Source: Streptococcus infantis SPAR10
GTDB lineage: Bacteria; Bacillota; Bacilli; Lactobacillales; Streptococcaceae
Assembly: GCF_000279535.1 (NCBI RefSeq)
Contig: NZ_ALCH01000009.1
Location: forward strand, 1 to 57,430
Length of the DNA: 57,430 bases
Direction of reading: 5' to 3'
Below are positions 42,206 through 51,473 of the stretch, piece by piece. The translations under genes and the position numbers were made by a program. The number at the start of each line of letters is the position of its first letter. The first letter of the stretch is position 1. Below the pieces are notes generated by a model that ran no database searches, was not told the DNA's origin, and was given only the letters and a program-made list of their open reading frames with translations.

Positions 42206-42436
42206 ATGTTAAGAAACTATTACAAGTATCTTCCTTGGTTGATTTTAGCTGCTTTCGTTTCTTATGGGGGTGCTACTCATTACGCTCAAACAACATTTGA
42301 TTTGTTCTACCTAACTGCCATTTTCATGATTGTCTACGTGGCTTTATTGTATTTACACGAACATTATTTAAAATATAAATACAAAGATTTATTCATTCGA
42401 ATCATGAGCAATTCTAATAAAGATAAACATCCTTAA
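42206..42436 (+). CDS. Small membrane protein of unknown function
   Basis: A 76-residue protein starting MLRNYYKYLPWLILAAF, with two predicted membrane helices (about 9-25 and 32-52) and a basic C-terminus (KYKYKDLFIRIMSNSNKDKH). The frame is open to 42047, but the ATG at 42206 has GGAGGTG 7 bases upstream and lies after the promoter, so it is chosen. It is followed by a terminator. I do not recognise a family or function. Confidence 0.75.
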   Translation: MLRNYYKYLPWLILAAFVSYGGATHYAQTTFDLFYLTAIFMIVYVALLYLHEHYLKYKYKDLFIRIMSNSNKDKHP

Positions 42437-42439
42437 ACA

Positions 42440-42476
42440 AAAAGAGGTCGAGAAAATCCCGACCTCACTTTTTTAT
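42440..42476. terminator. Bidirectional terminator
   Basis: GAGGTCG (42444-42450) and CGACCTC (42460-42466) pair, with A's on the left and ACTTTTTTATTTTA on the right. It serves the small plus-strand gene and the convergent Nudix gene. Confidence 0.85.
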
Positions 42477-43246
42477 TTTAATCGATAAATAGTGATAACT
42501 TCCTTCTGAGGAATCCGTTTAAATCCAACTTCCTCTATGCTATGACCATATTTCGATAAGAAACTATCACTCGTACATGATTTGCCTGGGCATAGAGTCT
42601 CAATGAGGGCTAACCCATCATCCACTGTGAACTCATCCTCTAGTAAATAAAGGAAACGAGCGTCATAGTCGATAGCTTCTTGAATCTTCTTGATGGATGT
42701 TTGAATAATGGATAAGTGGTCAAATGCAAAGTCCTTCTCGTCAAGTTCTTTGCCATCCAAGTAACACTTGCCTGTGTGAAAATCAACATCTACAAGAACG
42801 ACTTCTTTTGCATCATCTCCTGCCTGGACTAAGTCAAGAGCTCGACTAGGTAGGTAAACCAAGTGGGCAATGGTAACTGTCCAACCTCTGGGATCACGAC
42901 CAGGAGTAGATACTGTCACTAACTGTTCAATCTTTTCTAGTGGAAGTTCAAGATTAATTTCTTCTTTTACCTCACGTTGACAAGCATGGGCAGCATCTTC
43001 CCCTTTATCCATAAAACCACCAACTAGCGCTAAACAATTTTGAAAAGGGTGTGCCTTCCGACGAATCAGAAAGAGTTTCATTTTCCCTTCTGCAAAGCAA
43101 TAGGCTACCATATCCACAGTCACACTTGGTTTTTCATACTGAGGGAGTGCTTGCTTGTGGTACCAGTCTAAAAATTCAGCTTGACTAGCGTGAACTTCAA
43201 AGTACTCTTTTTCTGTCATCCCGGTTGGAATTATCTGATTCATCAT
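42473..43246 (-). CDS. Nudix hydrolase with C-terminal winged-helix region (NrtR-like)
   Basis: A 257-residue protein. The Nudix box is near residues 77-98: GFMDKGEDAAHACQREVKEE. It matches Gx5Ex7REUxEE, with Asn instead of the following Gly. The N-terminal extension begins TEKEYFEVHASQAEFLDWYH. The C-terminal 70 residues (DDGLALIETLCPG... IEEVGFKRIPQKEVITIYRL) have the length and look of the winged helix of NrtR-type regulators, which sense ADP-ribose. It may therefore be a hydrolase of a nucleoside-diphosphate derivative, a DNA-binding regulator of NAD metabolism, or both. No neighbouring NAD gene is seen. Confidence 0.85.
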   Translation of the reverse strand: MMNQIIPTGMTEKEYFEVHASQAEFLDWYHKQALPQYEKPSVTVDMVAYCFAEGKMKLFLIRRKAHPFQNCLALVGGFMDKGEDAAHACQREVKEEINLELPLEKIEQLVTVSTPGRDPRGWTVTIAHLVYLPSRALDLVQAGDDAKEVVLVDVDFHTGKCYLDGKELDEKDFAFDHLSIIQTSIKKIQEAIDYDARFLYLLEDEFTVDDGLALIETLCPGKSCTSDSFLSKYGHSIEEVGFKRIPQKEVITIYRLK

Positions 43247-43319
43247 CTTCTACTTCCTTTCTGCTTTTGATGGCAATAAAGAGGGTGGATCTACAAATTA
43301 TAGATTAATAGTTCTTGTT

Positions 43320-45752
43320 TTATACAATGTCGAATTTCAATTGACCTACTTTGACACCAATTTTAAGTGTCTTACCTTCTTTCAGTTCACCTGTAAGAAG
43401 GAGCTCTGCTAGTTTGTCTTCTACTTCTGTTTGCAGAGTTCTGCGCAGTGGGCGAGCTCCCATCTCTGGGTCATATCCCTTCTGAGCTAGAAGCTTAAGG
43501 GCAGATGCTTGGAGTTTCAAGTCAATTCCTTTTTCAGCAAGACTTGCAATCAATGGTTTGACCATAATCTTAACCACGTCCTGCATATCTTGACTTGACA
43601 AGCTATGGAAGACCACTTTTTCATCAATACGGTTGATAAACTCTGGGCGGTAAGTTTTTTTCAACTCTTCGAACATCCGTTTTTCCATATTTTCCTGATC
43701 AAAACGAATATCTTTAGCTCCAAAACCGACTGTCTTGTCATCACGAAGAGCTGTCGCACCAAGGTTTGATGTCATGATAATGATAGTATTTGAAAAATCA
43801 ACCTTGCGACCCTTACTGTCCGTCAAGACACCGTCATCCAAGACTTGCAAGAGCACGTTAAAGATATCTGGATGGGCTTTTTCCACCTCATCAAAAAGCA
43901 AGACTGAGTACGGTTTGTTGCGAACCTTCTCGGTCAACTCTCCGCCCTCTTCGTAGCCTACATAACCTGGAGGAGCTCCATTGAGACGACTAGCTGCGAA
44001 TTTCTCCATATATTCACTCATGTCAAAACGAATGAGGGCTGACTCGTCATCAAAGAGAACTTCTGCCAAGGCTTTGGCCAATTCTGTCTTACCAACACCT
44101 GTTGGTCCTAGGAACATAAAGGAACCAATTGGACGTTTGTTATTGCGAATCCCCGATTGATTTCGGCGAATGGCACGACTGATACTAGATACCGCTTGTT
44201 CCTGTCCGATAACACGTTTATGCAGTTCAGTTTCAAGATTGAGATACTTCTTGGCGTCCGTTTGTGTCAATTTTTGAACTGGAATACCTGACAAGCGACT
44301 CAAGGTTGTCAAAATATCAGACTCTTTTACTAGATCTTTATAGACTGGAACTTCCTGTTCTTTTGCAATGAGCTGAGCTGCTTGTTTCCATTTGCCATCC
44401 ATCAAGGCCTTGTCCGCTGCTGTTAAACCTGACTCATCTTTTTTAGCGTGCTTTGATTTATTTTGGACAGTTGCTGCCGCTTCATCCAAAAGATCAATCG
44501 CTGAGTCTGGCAAGTGACGACTAGTCAAATAGCGATGTGCCATTTTGACAGCTGTTTCGACAGCATCATCTGTAATTTGGACATGGTGGTGTTTCTCATA
44601 AGTTGCTTTCAAGCCACGCAAGATAGCCATACTATCAGCCACACTTGGTTCCTCAATCATCACTTTTGCAAAGCGACGAGAAAGGGCTGCGTCTTTTTCG
44701 ATGTGTTTTTGGTATTCTTCCTGAGTGGTTGCCCCAACAGTTCTCAGAGTTCCACGCGCTAGGGCAGGTTTCAGGATATTGGCCGCATCCAAGGTCGAAT
44801 CAATACCACTTCCTGATCCCATAATGGTATGAAGCTCATCTATAAAGAGGATAACCTTACCGTCTTCCTCGATATCTTTGATGATATTGTTCATACGTTC
44901 TTCAAAGTCTCCACGGAAACGGGTTCCCGCAACCACATTCATCAAATCAAGTTCTAAGACACGCATCTTAGCCATTTCATCAGGCACATTTCCGTTGGCA
45001 ATTCGCTGTGCAAGGCCAAGTGCCAGAGCTGTTTTACCAACACCTGCATCTCCAACTAGAACTGGATTGTTTTTTGTTTTTCGACTCAAGATTTGGATCA
45101 TACGAGAGATTTCTTGGTCACGTCCAATAACTGGTTCCAATTTGCCTGAACGAGCTTGCTCTGTGAGGTCATGAGTGTAATCTTCCAAACCACCACTTGG
45201 AGTTTGAGGCATACCCATCATATTGGCCATAGAATTTTGCTTATCTGCTACTGATCTGTGACGCTGACGCAGAGCCTTCAAATCTTCCTTTGTCCAACCA
45301 GCACGCGCTTCAAGACTACGACGAAGCCCAGCAATCTTGACTTGATCTTTCTGGTCTTCATAAGAAAATCCTGCTTTTTCCAAAATGCGAGTAGCTAGGG
45401 CATTGCCATCATGTAAGATAGCGTAGAGAAGATGCTCTGTTCCCAATGCTTTGGCATGTACAACCGAAGCAACATGTTCCGCCTCCAACATCAAGACGTT
45501 CAAACGATAGGAAAATGGGAGCTCCTTATAATCTTCCTTATGGTTAAAGTTTGCTTCTGTTAATTCTACAGCTACTTCCTCTAAACGATCAATCTCATAC
45601 GGGAATTCATTTAAAGTTGCTCCAGCAACACTGTAGCTATGATTGGCCATGGCAATCAGCAAATGCCAAGACTCTAGGTAATCTGCATCAAAGCGACTCG
45701 CTACCAGAAAGGCACTATCGATGCATTCTCTCAATGCTTTTGAATATTTCAT
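43320..45752 (-). CDS. clpC: ATP-dependent Clp protease ATPase subunit ClpC
   Basis: An 810-residue AAA+ unfoldase that feeds ClpP and also acts as a chaperone. The N domain has two Clp_N repeats (about 1-150). The first ATPase domain has Walker [10 protein letters not shown], Walker [10 protein letters not shown] and sensor motifs. A middle domain follows (about 400-470), then the second ATPase domain with Walker [10 protein letters not shown] and Walker [16 protein letters not shown]-terminal D2-small domain carries [16 protein letters not shown]. The length is that of streptococcal ClpC. It lies 6 bp after ctsR in the CtsR-controlled operon. Confidence 0.98.
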   Translation of the reverse strand: MKYSKALRECIDSAFLVASRFDADYLESWHLLIAMANHSYSVAGATLNEFPYEIDRLEEVAVELTEANFNHKEDYKELPFSYRLNVLMLEAEHVASVVHAKALGTEHLLYAILHDGNALATRILEKAGFSYEDQKDQVKIAGLRRSLEARAGWTKEDLKALRQRHRSVADKQNSMANMMGMPQTPSGGLEDYTHDLTEQARSGKLEPVIGRDQEISRMIQILSRKTKNNPVLVGDAGVGKTALALGLAQRIANGNVPDEMAKMRVLELDLMNVVAGTRFRGDFEERMNNIIKDIEEDGKVILFIDELHTIMGSGSGIDSTLDAANILKPALARGTLRTVGATTQEEYQKHIEKDAALSRRFAKVMIEEPSVADSMAILRGLKATYEKHHHVQITDDAVETAVKMAHRYLTSRHLPDSAIDLLDEAAATVQNKSKHAKKDESGLTAADKALMDGKWKQAAQLIAKEQEVPVYKDLVKESDILTTLSRLSGIPVQKLTQTDAKKYLNLETELHKRVIGQEQAVSSISRAIRRNQSGIRNNKRPIGSFMFLGPTGVGKTELAKALAEVLFDDESALIRFDMSEYMEKFAASRLNGAPPGYVGYEEGGELTEKVRNKPYSVLLFDEVEKAHPDIFNVLLQVLDDGVLTDSKGRKVDFSNTIIIMTSNLGATALRDDKTVGFGAKDIRFDQENMEKRMFEELKKTYRPEFINRIDEKVVFHSLSSQDMQDVVKIMVKPLIASLAEKGIDLKLQASALKLLAQKGYDPEMGARPLRRTLQTEVEDKLAELLLTGELKEGKTLKIGVKVGQLKFDIV

Positions 45753-45758
45753 GTCGTC

Positions 45759-46217
45759 TTATTTTCCTTTTCTATCTACTTCATGCAACAACTGACGAAG
45801 CATATTGGCACGAATATAATTAGCTTCCTCACCTAGAATTCGGTCTGTCCCCATAGCTAATAATAGATTCATTTCTTGGCGGGTCATGAGTTCTTGTTCG
45901 ACTAAGAGTCTTAAGACATCTTCAAAGATGACTTGGTTCACCTCATCACTCACTGAATACAACAAATCGCGGAGCATATCATGATGGTTAGAGAATTCGA
46001 TTCGACCAATACGAATATAGCCTCCACCACCACGCTTACTCTCAACTAGATATCCTCTACTCTCTGTAAAACGAGTCTTAATCACATAGTTGATCTGGCT
46101 AGGTACGACTTGAAAGGTATCCGCTAGCTGACTTCGTTGCAATTCTACGATACCAGATTGTTCTAAAATCGCCTTGATATAGGCTTCGATATGGTCTGAT
46201 GTATTTTTAAATTTCAT
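45759..46217 (-). CDS. ctsR: Class III heat-shock repressor CtsR
   Basis: A 152-residue dimeric repressor with the N-terminal winged helix (KFKNTSDHIEAYIKAILEQS, VELQRSQLADTFQVVPSQIN). The glycine-rich heat-sensing wing is ESKRGGGGYIRIGRI, and a C-terminal dimerisation region follows. It represses clp genes until heat inactivates it. The McsA/McsB genes found beside it in Bacillus are absent. The start has AAGGAGG, and a perfect CtsR box lies in its promoter. Confidence 0.97.
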   Translation of the reverse strand: MKFKNTSDHIEAYIKAILEQSGIVELQRSQLADTFQVVPSQINYVIKTRFTESRGYLVESKRGGGGYIRIGRIEFSNHHDMLRDLLYSVSDEVNQVIFEDVLRLLVEQELMTRQEMNLLLAMGTDRILGEEANYIRANMLRQLLHEVDRKGK

Positions 46218-46240
46218 AGCTTGCTACCTCCTTCTTAAAC

Positions 46241-46257
46241 TTTGACTATCTTTGACT
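46241..46257. promoter_or_regulatory. CtsR box at the ctsR-clpC promoter
   Basis: The minus strand reads AGTCAAA-GAT-AGTCAAA, a perfect heptad direct repeat of the CtsR operator form RGTCAAA-NAN-RGTCAAA. It starts at the base next to the -10, covering the transcription start. Confidence 0.9.
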
Positions 46258-46286
46258 ATACTATCATTTACAACTCTATAAGTCAA
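46258..46286 (-). promoter_or_regulatory. ctsR-clpC promoter
   Basis: On the minus strand there is a -35 TTGACT (46281-46286), a 17-bp spacer and a -10 TAGTAT (46258-46263). The rest of the gap to 46477 is AT-rich and holds no gene. Confidence 0.75.
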
Positions 46287-46476
46287 ACTTTTAGGGCTCA
46301 ATCCTTGAAAATACTGAGTTTTAAAAATAGCTACCGTTAGCAAACTATACTTTATTTTCTATTCTACATTTCAACATTTATGTTATAATAAAAAAATTAC
46401 AACTAGCTTTCAAATCCTTTGAAAGTATGTTATTTATCATCAAATCTAAGAAATATTTCGTAAAATCTATAAAAAT

Positions 46477-46516
46477 AAAACTTCGGTATCATTAATGATG
46501 TACCGAAGTTTTTTTG
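46477..46516. terminator. Terminator after the thiamine-precursor ABC operon
   Basis: AAAACTTCGGTA and TACCGAAGTTTT pair over a CATTAATGATG palindrome, with A and T runs on both sides. Confidence 0.88.
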
Positions 46517-46543
46517 TAGTGTGAGTTTTTCACAGTTTTTTAG

Positions 46544-47272
46544 CTATAGTTCCAAGCCCAATTCTTCTAATATCTGGCGTTTATAGGCAATTTTTTGAAC
46601 GTCCTTGTCTTCAGTTTCAGACCAATTAAGTTTGACTTCAGAAACAATCTGACCAGGGCGATTTTTCAAGATATAGATGCGATCACTGAGATTGAGGGCT
46701 TCCTCTATACTATGGGTGATGATTAAGGTCGTTAACCCTAGCTGTTTATGAATATCAAGATACCAGGCATGAAGTTCCATCTTAGTCATCTCATCCAAAG
46801 CGCTAAAGGCCTCGTCTAGAAGAAAGAGCTTGTGCCCGAAAAGGTAGGTACGGAGTAAAGCAACACGCTGGCGCATCCCACCACTGAGTTCATGAGGGTA
46901 CTTATCCCTTACAGCCGTCAACTGAAAGGTAGCAAGAATTTCATCTGCTTTGGCAATGGCTTCTGCCTTGTCCACCTTTTGGATCAAGAGGGGCAAAATG
47001 ATATTGCCAAGGACAGTCTTGTGTTCCAAGAGCAAATCCTTTTGGAGCATATAACTCACACGCCCCTTGGGATTTTCCTCCCCGTCAAGCACAATTCTAC
47101 CTGACTGGACTTCTAAAATCCCTGCAATCAGGTTAAAGAGGGTGGTCTTTCCAACACCACTGGGTCCCAAGATGGAGACCACTTCACCTGAAACCACTTG
47201 TAGGTTAATGTCCTCTAAAATCTTTTCATTGTCGTAGGCATAGCTTACGTGTTCAAGTCTAATTTCTGTCAT
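46544..47272 (-). CDS. thiZ: Thiamine-precursor ABC transporter ATP-binding protein
   Basis: A 242-residue ATPase of the nitrate/sulfonate/taurine type, with Walker A GPSGVGKTT, signature LSGGMRQRVALLR, Walker B KLFLLDEAFSALD and switch His in ITHSIEEA. It powers uptake together with the permease and binding protein encoded just upstream. The gene is the last of a TPP-riboswitch operon, so the substrate is probably a thiamine pyrimidine precursor such as HMP or formyl-aminopyrimidine. Its ATG overlaps the previous stop (TAATG). Confidence 0.9.
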   Translation of the reverse strand: MTEIRLEHVSYAYDNEKILEDINLQVVSGEVVSILGPSGVGKTTLFNLIAGILEVQSGRIVLDGEENPKGRVSYMLQKDLLLEHKTVLGNIILPLLIQKVDKAEAIAKADEILATFQLTAVRDKYPHELSGGMRQRVALLRTYLFGHKLFLLDEAFSALDEMTKMELHAWYLDIHKQLGLTTLIITHSIEEALNLSDRIYILKNRPGQIVSEVKLNWSETEDKDVQKIAYKRQILEELGLEL

Positions 47273-48279
47273 TATTTTACAAATTCGTTAGTGAATCCTT
47301 TATCAGTCAAGTCTTCCTTGAGGATACCATTTTCTTTATCCCATTTGTAGAAGGCATTCCAGCGGTCCGCATCAAATTGTCCCCATTTTTCCTTGTCGCT
47401 TGCATATTCTTTTGACAAGTATTTTTGAGATTCGATAACGAAATCACGTTTATCCTTTAACTCAGGGGCATTCTTGATCAGGATATCAGCCGCTTCTTCT
47501 GGGTGCTCCATAGCGTATTGGTAACCTTTTTTGATAGCTTTGATGACTTTACGTGCTTCTTCTTTGTTGTCTTTTAGATAGTCGTTGTTAGCAATGATGA
47601 CTGGTGAGTAGTAGTCAAACTCTTTGACGTAGTCTTTCAAATACATAAAGTTAGCATCTACACCTTGAGATTTAGCAAGGATTCCATCCCAACCATAGTA
47701 AATCCAGGCAGCATCAAAAACGCCATTGGCAATCGGAGTGATTGAGTTTGAATCGTTGTTTGGTACTTTTTCAACCTTGTCAAAGTCTCCACCTTGAGAT
47801 TCTACCAAGGTTTTCAACATCGCAAGCTCAGTTGGGTCATTCCAAGTTCCGTATTTCTTACCAACCAAGTCTTTAGGGCTATTGATATTGTCAGACTTAC
47901 GAGAGATAATCCCTGATGTATTGTGCTCAACGATCGCTGCAACGGCAGTAATACCTGCTCCTTTTTCCAATTTCTTAGCCATGTAATCTTGGAAATAGAT
48001 AGCAAATGGCGCCTTACCATTGATAACCAAGTCAGATGAACTTTCTTCTGGTGGCAATTTCAAATCAACATCCACTCCAGCTTCTTTGAAATACCCTTTT
48101 TCCTTGGCAACATAAAGCCCTGTGTGGTTGGTATTGGGTGTCCAGTCTAGGATAAAGTCAATTTTTTTGAGTTCTGCTTCTTTGTTATCCTTAGAAGCTG
48201 TTCCTTGGCCACAAGCCACAAGCACGACAGCTAGAAGAGTTGTTACAATCGTTAAAAACACTTTCCATGTTTTCTTCAT
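47272..48279 (-). CDS. thiY: Thiamine-precursor ABC transporter substrate-binding lipoprotein
   Basis: A 335-residue NMT1/THI5-like lipoprotein with lipobox VLVACGQ (Cys about 23) and the N-terminal signature FILDWTPNTNHTGLYVAKEK. Other family segments are PPEESSSDLVINGKAPFAIY and VDANFMYLKDYVKEFDYYSP. ThiY proteins bind pyrimidine precursors of thiamine. The TPP riboswitch at the head of the operon supports that role over taurine or nitrate. The pyrimidine-binding WTPN-type motif is present. Confidence 0.9.
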   Translation of the reverse strand: MKKTWKVFLTIVTTLLAVVLVACGQGTASKDNKEAELKKIDFILDWTPNTNHTGLYVAKEKGYFKEAGVDVDLKLPPEESSSDLVINGKAPFAIYFQDYMAKKLEKGAGITAVAAIVEHNTSGIISRKSDNINSPKDLVGKKYGTWNDPTELAMLKTLVESQGGDFDKVEKVPNNDSNSITPIANGVFDAAWIYYGWDGILAKSQGVDANFMYLKDYVKEFDYYSPVIIANNDYLKDNKEEARKVIKAIKKGYQYAMEHPEEAADILIKNAPELKDKRDFVIESQKYLSKEYASDKEKWGQFDADRWNAFYKWDKENGILKEDLTDKGFTNEFVK

Positions 48280-48315
48280 TTTTATTTCCTCTTTTCTTTT
48301 TCCAAAACGCTTCTT

Positions 48316-49074
48316 TTAAGTACGTTTCCATTTAATCACATATTTTTCACTGATATCGACTAGCTTCATACCCAGAAGACTGATCAGCGACACCAGAATA
48401 ATAATCGCGAACATGGTATCATACTGAAACAGTTTTTTTGACTGAATCATGTAGACACCAAGTCCTTCAAAGCCTCCCAACCACTCAGATACCACTGTTG
48501 TGATAAAGGCGTAGGAGACACTGACTCTCAGACCTGCATAAAAGTAAGGCAGGCTGACCGGGATTTTAAAATGCCACAGGATTTGCCAAGGATTGGCTCG
48601 CATCAGACTAAACAAGGTCAGCATATCCTTGTCACAATGCCTAAAACCATCTAGAATACTGACGATGATAGGGAAGGTAGTCGTCAAGATAATCAAAACA
48701 ATCTTGGGCAAGATTCCATAACCCAACCATAGAACTAGGATAGGAGCTATGGCAATTGTCGGTATGGTCTGGACAACCACCATCATGGGGTAAATCAAGT
48801 CATTGAGCCAACTCAGGCTATCCATAAGGACGGCCATAATACAAGCTATCAAGACACCCAAGACCAAACCTAATAAGGCTACTCTCAAGGTTGCCCAACT
48901 ATGGTACCAAAGAAATTCTCTGTCACGAACAAAAGACTGGAGAATCTCAAGTGGTGTCGGCAGGATAAACTTTGGTAAGAATTTTAAGAATCCCGCCACC
49001 TGCCAAAGAGATAAGACACCCAAAAATCCTAGCAGACTAATATGCCGTCTCATTATACTTTTCAAGTTTCTCAT
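48316..49074 (-). CDS. thiX: Thiamine-precursor ABC transporter permease
   Basis: A 252-residue inner-membrane permease of the BPD_transp_1 family with about six helices. The EAA-like loop is near LFSLMRANPWQILWHFKIPVSLPYFYAGLR (about 155-185). It has FVVVQTIPTIAIAPIL-type transmembrane sequence. The ATG at 49074 overlaps the previous gene by 38 bp; an alternative ATG is 7 codons later at 49053, and neither has a strong ribosome-binding site. Confidence 0.88.
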   Translation of the reverse strand: MRNLKSIMRRHISLLGFLGVLSLWQVAGFLKFLPKFILPTPLEILQSFVRDREFLWYHSWATLRVALLGLVLGVLIACIMAVLMDSLSWLNDLIYPMMVVVQTIPTIAIAPILVLWLGYGILPKIVLIILTTTFPIIVSILDGFRHCDKDMLTLFSLMRANPWQILWHFKIPVSLPYFYAGLRVSVSYAFITTVVSEWLGGFEGLGVYMIQSKKLFQYDTMFAIIILVSLISLLGMKLVDISEKYVIKWKRT

Positions 49075-49327
49075 CGATGCTTAAAATCTCTCCTATATTT
49101 ATTTTCACATTGGCAAAAACATTGTCTGCTCCCTGACCTGCCACTTCTAGCGCTTCTTTGAGAATGCGCATAAGCTCATCAAACTCCCCCTCCAAAACCG
49201 TTTCAAAGGGTGTCACCACCATGGCCACTCCTTGAGTTTGCAGATAAGCAATGACCTGATCAATTACAGCTATGCGGTCAATCCCTTGTGACAGGGGCAG
49301 GACTTGTAAAGCAATGCTTGCTTTCAT
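49037..49327 (-). CDS. Thiamine-binding-type small protein (MTH1187/YkoF-like)
   Basis: A 96-residue protein with the MTH1187 fold signature: MKASIALQVLPLSQGIDRIA, the helical VIDQVIAYLQTQGVAMVVTP, and FETVLEGEFDELMRILKEAL. Members of this family are encoded in TPP-controlled operons and bind thiamine or pyrimidine precursors. It is the first gene after the riboswitch and probably works with the ABC transporter. The start has AGGAGG upstream. Confidence 0.85.
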   Translation of the reverse strand: MKASIALQVLPLSQGIDRIAVIDQVIAYLQTQGVAMVVTPFETVLEGEFDELMRILKEALEVAGQGADNVFANVKINIGEILSIDEKLEKYNETAY

Positions 49328-49360
49328 TAAAACCTCCTTCTAAGTTACAGTTTTTCTTTG

Positions 49361-49396
49361 TAAAAAAAGAAAAACCTCTTCCATATATGAAAAAGG
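49361..49396 (-). terminator. Riboswitch-controlled terminator
   Basis: On the minus strand CCTTTTTCAT and ATGGAAGAGG pair (with G-T pairs), followed by TTTTTCTTTTTTT. It is placed between the TPP aptamer and the first gene, so the riboswitch probably acts by transcription termination. Confidence 0.8.
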
Positions 49397-49412
49397 TGCA
49401 AAATTAGGCCAA

Positions 49413-49493
<81 letters not shown>

Positions 49494-49558
49494 ATATATT
49501 ATATGGACATATGATAACGAAAAATAAATAAGATGTCAAGGAAACTGCTTACAGAAAA

Positions 49559-49737
49559 AGAGAGTGGGACAGAAATCGGTAATTCGTTAGAATTCGATTT
49601 CGTCGTCCCACCTCCGCACAGTTGAGTAGGGCTGTAAAAGCTGATGAAATCAGCGTAGTAAAGCCCACTCAACCACTGCGTCTTGCTCGACAATCCAAAG
49701 AAAATTGAGAGGCTAGGACTTTTGTCCCAACCTCTCC
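49559..49737. mobile_element. MITE-like intergenic repeat with imperfect terminal inverted repeats
   Basis: A 180-bp element begins AGAGAGTGGGACAGAAATC and ends GACTTTTGTCCCAACCTCTC, so its ends are imperfect inverted repeats. It contains further internal self-complementary stretches (GATGAAATCAGC, GTTGAGTAGGGCT with AGCCCACTCAAC). It encodes no convincing protein. I recall closely similar elements dispersed through mitis-group genomes, but no search was run. Confidence 0.65.
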
Positions 49738-49769
49738 TCTAATCATCTATTCTCAGTTAATTCTTTCAA

Positions 49770-51302
49770 TTAAAGCATAGGTGCAAATAACTGTGTTACT
49801 TCTTTAATCATCATTTGATACCATGTAGGATTTATGGTATCCGAGAAGATTTCTTGAGATTGTTCAAAAATTCCTTCAAAATCTTTGCGAATATCCGCTA
49901 TTGACTCTGTTTTGTAGAGTAGTACTGCATTTTCATAGTGATGAACCAAGCTACGATAATCCAAGTTAATAGTGCCGACAGCCGCAAATCGATCATCAAC
50001 AATCATTTGCTTACTATGGATAAAGCCAGGTGTGTATTCAAAAATGCGAACACCCGCAGATAAAAGATCTGGATAAGCTCCCCGTGTTATCAGTTGAATG
50101 AGCTTCTTGTCTGGTACAAAGGGAGTAACTATTCTCACATCTACGCCTCGCATAGCCGCATTTTTTATATCCTCTGTCAAATCATAATCGATAATGAGAT
50201 AAGGCGTTGTGATATAAACAAAATCTTCTGCTTGGTTAATCAGATTTTGATAAACAATCTTCCCTACCTTAGTTTTATAGATTGGCTTAGGTCCACTGCC
50301 GTATGGGATACAAAGACCGCTACCAAATCGTGTCTGATTTTCCAAATGATACTGATCAAAGTCACTAATCTCCCCACGGTTGATGTACCAGTTCATGAGA
50401 AATAGTCTGGTAAATGCTTGAGTCGCCGGACCATCAATCCGAATCCCACTATCTTTCCAGTGTCCAAAACGTTCAATATGATTGATATATTCGTCTGCAA
50501 GATTGATTCCTCCAGTATAGGAAATTTGTCCATCAATCACTAATATTTTCCGGTGGTCACGGTTATTATAGGCCACTGTCATACGAGGAATCACCTTATT
50601 AAATTTATGAGCATCAATTCCTTTAGAACGCAAATGAAGAGTATAATCCCCAGGCAAAGTCACCATACAACCGATGTCGTCATAGAGCATCTTGACTTCG
50701 ACTCCCTGAGCTGCCTTTTCTTCCAGAACTTCGAGTATGCTATCCCACATCAAACCTTCGTCGACAATATAGTATTCTAGAAAAATAAACTTTTCTGCTC
50801 TTTTAAGATCCTCCAGCATCTGTTGCCACATTTCCTCACCGCTTGCGAAAAATTGTGAATCTGTCTGGTCATAGACTTCTGCATTACTATCCATATGTAG
50901 CAAGGCATTGATAATTCCGTAAGCTGATTTGTCTGTCTCCTGTAGTTGCAAATGGAGTTGGCGCCCATTATTCTCATGAAATGCAATAGAATTCAATTCC
51001 TGGAGTTGTTTCAGTTCTTTTTTTGATAGTCTTCTCTCACCAAACATGAGATAAAGCAATGGACCAAACACCGGTACAAAGGTCACAATCAACCAAGTCA
51101 CTTTGCTTTCAGGTGACATCGAACGATTGACAATCGCTCTAACGGTTGCTACGCTAATCAAAAATACAAGAGTCACCCAAATAATCGGAGCAATCTGGCT
51201 CATGTAAAGAATAATTCCGAAAACAAGAACTAATTCTATCAGGATAATCGCAATACTAAAGCCATACTTGGACATTAATAAGCGAAATTTTCTTATTCCC
51301 AT
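49770..51302 (-). CDS. cls: Cardiolipin synthase
   Basis: A 510-residue membrane enzyme that joins two phosphatidylglycerols to cardiolipin and glycerol. Two N-terminal helices (about 12-32 and 36-54) precede two phospholipase D motifs: HRKILVIDGQISYTGG (about 230) and HSKQMIVDDRFAAVGTINLD (about 425). Length and architecture are typical. The start at 51302 has GAGAGG five bases upstream; an alternative ATG is 9 codons later. The gene stands alone. Confidence 0.95.
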   Translation of the reverse strand: MGIRKFRLLMSKYGFSIAIILIELVLVFGIILYMSQIAPIIWVTLVFLISVATVRAIVNRSMSPESKVTWLIVTFVPVFGPLLYLMFGERRLSKKELKQLQELNSIAFHENNGRQLHLQLQETDKSAYGIINALLHMDSNAEVYDQTDSQFFASGEEMWQQMLEDLKRAEKFIFLEYYIVDEGLMWDSILEVLEEKAAQGVEVKMLYDDIGCMVTLPGDYTLHLRSKGIDAHKFNKVIPRMTVAYNNRDHRKILVIDGQISYTGGINLADEYINHIERFGHWKDSGIRIDGPATQAFTRLFLMNWYINRGEISDFDQYHLENQTRFGSGLCIPYGSGPKPIYKTKVGKIVYQNLINQAEDFVYITTPYLIIDYDLTEDIKNAAMRGVDVRIVTPFVPDKKLIQLITRGAYPDLLSAGVRIFEYTPGFIHSKQMIVDDRFAAVGTINLDYRSLVHHYENAVLLYKTESIADIRKDFEGIFEQSQEIFSDTINPTWYQMMIKEVTQLFAPML

Positions 51303-51436
51303 ATCTCCCTCTCAATTTCTAAGTATACTCCCTAATATACTGTCTGAAAACGCTTGTTACCTTCTAGTATACTTAGTTTCATAAAAGTTATCAAGCTTTT
51401 TCTGTATAGGCCGATAGTTCTACGTTTAAAATTAAT

Positions 51437-51467
51437 TTAAAAAGCAGGCCACTTATAGGTGCCTGCT
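51437..51467 (-). terminator. Terminator of the five-gene cluster
   Basis: On the minus strand AGCAGGC and GCCTGCT pair over a loop with a second short stem, and TTTTAAATT follows. It is 7 bp after the KAS III stop. Confidence 0.8.
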
Positions 51468-51473
51468 ATTATT

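Noticed and set aside
49499..49693. 64-codon minus-strand frame near the TPP riboswitch
   Set aside because: It overlaps the MITE-like repeat and has no supporting features.
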